Below, one piece after another: positions 26,023 through 26,585 of a stretch of DNA of 26,585 nucleotides. Location of the stretch: positions 1 to 26,585 of the forward strand of contig CANNJG010000005.1 of assembly GCA_947504795.1 (NCBI GenBank). The letters run 5' to 3'. A model generated the notes under the pieces. The model did no database searches, had not been told where the DNA came from, and saw only the letters and a list, made by a program, of their open reading frames with translations. Within the stretch, counting starts at the first letter, position 1. Every line of letters starts with the position of its first letter. A program made the position numbers and the translations under genes. This DNA comes from Legionellaceae bacterium. Lineage in GTDB: Bacteria; Pseudomonadota; Gammaproteobacteria; Legionellales; Legionellaceae.

Positions 26023-26325
26023 TCATTATACTTAAAAAATCCACAGCGTATTGAGGCTTTGCTTATGATCATGACCTGTTGTCTCATGATCTATGCCGCC
26101 CTTGAGCACCTTATTCGACGGGAACTAACAGCCAAAAACCTGTTTTTCCCTGACATGAAGAAAAAACCAACTCAAAAACCAACTGCAAAGTCGGTGTTCG
26201 CATGTTTTATTGGAATACACGAATTAAGCATCGGCCAAGTCGTAAGGGGTGTAATAAATATTAACAGCCGACAGAAAATCATTCTCGATTGCTTGGGTGA
26301 AAAGTACGGGGAAATATATTCATGA
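26023..26325 (+). pseudogene. C-terminal fragment of an IS4/IS1634-type transposase
   Basis: An open stretch of about 100 codons, bounded upstream by a TAA in frame, reads LKNPQRIEALLMIMTCCLMI and YAALEHLIRREL, then FFPDMKKKPTQKPTAKSVF and INSRQKIILDCLGEKYGEIY. This is the typical end of IS1634-type DDE transposases, including the YAALE-x-x-IR segment. The N-terminal catalytic part of several hundred residues is missing, so this is a remnant. The original stop (TGA at 26323-26325) is kept. It lies 75 bases after the truncated bestrophin frame. Confidence 0.75.
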
Positions 26326-26334
26326 ATACAGGTG

Positions 26335-26436
26335 ATCTGGTAGAGTCGACTAGTCACCTAGCCAACCCCCCATTTAGAACCGCATCGAGCCCTATTAAGG
26401 CAATGGGCTCAGGATAAATCCATTCACATATTTATA
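26335..26436 (-). mobile_element. 3' remnant of a group II intron (domains V and VI)
   Basis: On the minus strand a 34-base segment (26377-26410) folds like group II domain V: GAGCC pairs with GGTTC including the G3:U32 wobble, the AGC triad is at positions 2-4, CATTG pairs with CGATG, and CCT/AGG closes a TAAT tetraloop after a 3-base bulge. A 5-base linker leads to a domain VI-like hairpin (26339-26371): TTGGCTAG/CTAGTCGA around a GNRA loop (GTGA), extended by G-rich pairing with CTCTACC that leaves a bulged A. An AT dinucleotide 5-6 bases after that A gives a possible 3' splice site at 26335. The intron-encoded protein and 5' domains are absent; the IS481-type element truncates it. Confidence 0.55.
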
Positions 26437-26478
26437 TGTATTAGTTCGAACCTAATCTGACAAATCACTTGAAAAGGT

Positions 26479-26536
26479 GAGAGTTTTCGGTTTTGATAGA
26501 AGTGCAAACTTTAAACCAAAACAAAGGAAAACTCTC
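26479..26536 (+). repeat. Hairpin covering the transposase ribosome site
   Basis: GAGAGTTTTC (26479-26488) is a perfect inverted copy of GAAAACTCTC (26527-26536), and inside it GTTTTG pairs with CAAAAC. The right arm ends directly at the ATG and overlaps the AAGGA ribosome site, so the folded mRNA would hide it. Confidence 0.75.
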
Positions 26537-26585
26537 ATGATAGATAATACTGCTAAAATCATTAAACATAAAGTTGGTCTTCTTA
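26537..26585 (+). CDS. IS481-type transposase, first 16 codons
   Basis: The start ATG is preceded by AAGGA with an 8-base spacer. The visible translation MIDNTAKIIKHKVGLL matches the N-terminus of IS481-type DDE transposases, which continue with a helix-turn-helix for end binding. Only 49 bases are visible, so intactness is unknown. Confidence 0.65.
   Translation, partial: MIDNTAKIIKHKVGLL

Larger units (their letters stand above)
26437..26585 (+). mobile_element. Left end of an IS481-type insertion sequence, continuing past the window
   Basis: The proposed left end starts TGTATTAGTTCGAACCTAAT, followed by CTGACA, beginning with TGT as IS481 ends do. The transposase start follows 100 bases later. 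The exact boundary and target duplication cannot be checked, because the right end is outside the window. Confidence 0.6.

Overview
The window looks like a chromosomal segment of a host-associated gammaproteobacterium, most likely in or near the Legionellales (Coxiella/Legionella relatives). That placement is an inference. It rests on gammaproteobacterial gene orders (initiator tRNA-rimP-nusA-infB-rbfA-truB; SRP RNA-dnaX-ybaB-recR; def-fmt-rsmB; amgK-murU beside lptD), moderate G+C by eye, and eukaryotic-like genes (two protein-kinase-like proteins and an ankyrin-repeat protein) set between housekeeping blocks. No rRNA or other marker fixes the genus.

Layout. 1-2375 (minus strand): SRP RNA, dnaX, ybaB and the first codons of recR. 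2419-5021 (minus): a probable two-gene unit made of a 626-aa kinase-like protein followed by a 230-aa ankyrin-repeat protein. 5128-11167 (plus): initiator tRNA with its own promoter and terminator, then rimP, nusA, infB, rbfA and truB, with a nested hairpin and an 11-bp direct repeat in the nusA-infB gap. 11209-12063: a Rossmann/DUF2520 protein. 12209-14764: an 851-aa kinase-like protein with its own promoter-like sequence. 14876-17618 (minus): def-fmt-rsmB with overlapping frames. 18033-21224 (plus): a membrane-anchored FadE-type acyl-CoA dehydrogenase and an unrecognised 254-aa protein. 21248-22935 (minus): amgK-murU, the anomeric-kinase route of cell-wall sugar recycling. 22975-25521 (plus): lptD, LPS transport to the outer membrane.

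The last kilobase is a pile of mobile-element remains. A bestrophin-like gene is cut after about 105 codons. It is followed by the C-terminal end of an IS4/IS1634-type transposase. Next, on the minus strand, comes a segment that folds like domains V and VI of a group II intron. This is cut in turn by the left end of an IS481-type element whose transposase starts 49 bases before the window ends.

Functionally the window is rich in translation start-up and ribosome maturation: initiator tRNA, Fmt, Def, IF2, RimP, RbfA, RsmB, TruB and NusA. It also holds envelope work (LptD, AmgK, MurU) and fatty-acid oxidation (FadE). The two kinase-like proteins and the ankyrin protein are the best candidates for undescribed biology, plausibly secreted effectors, but nothing in the sequence proves secretion.
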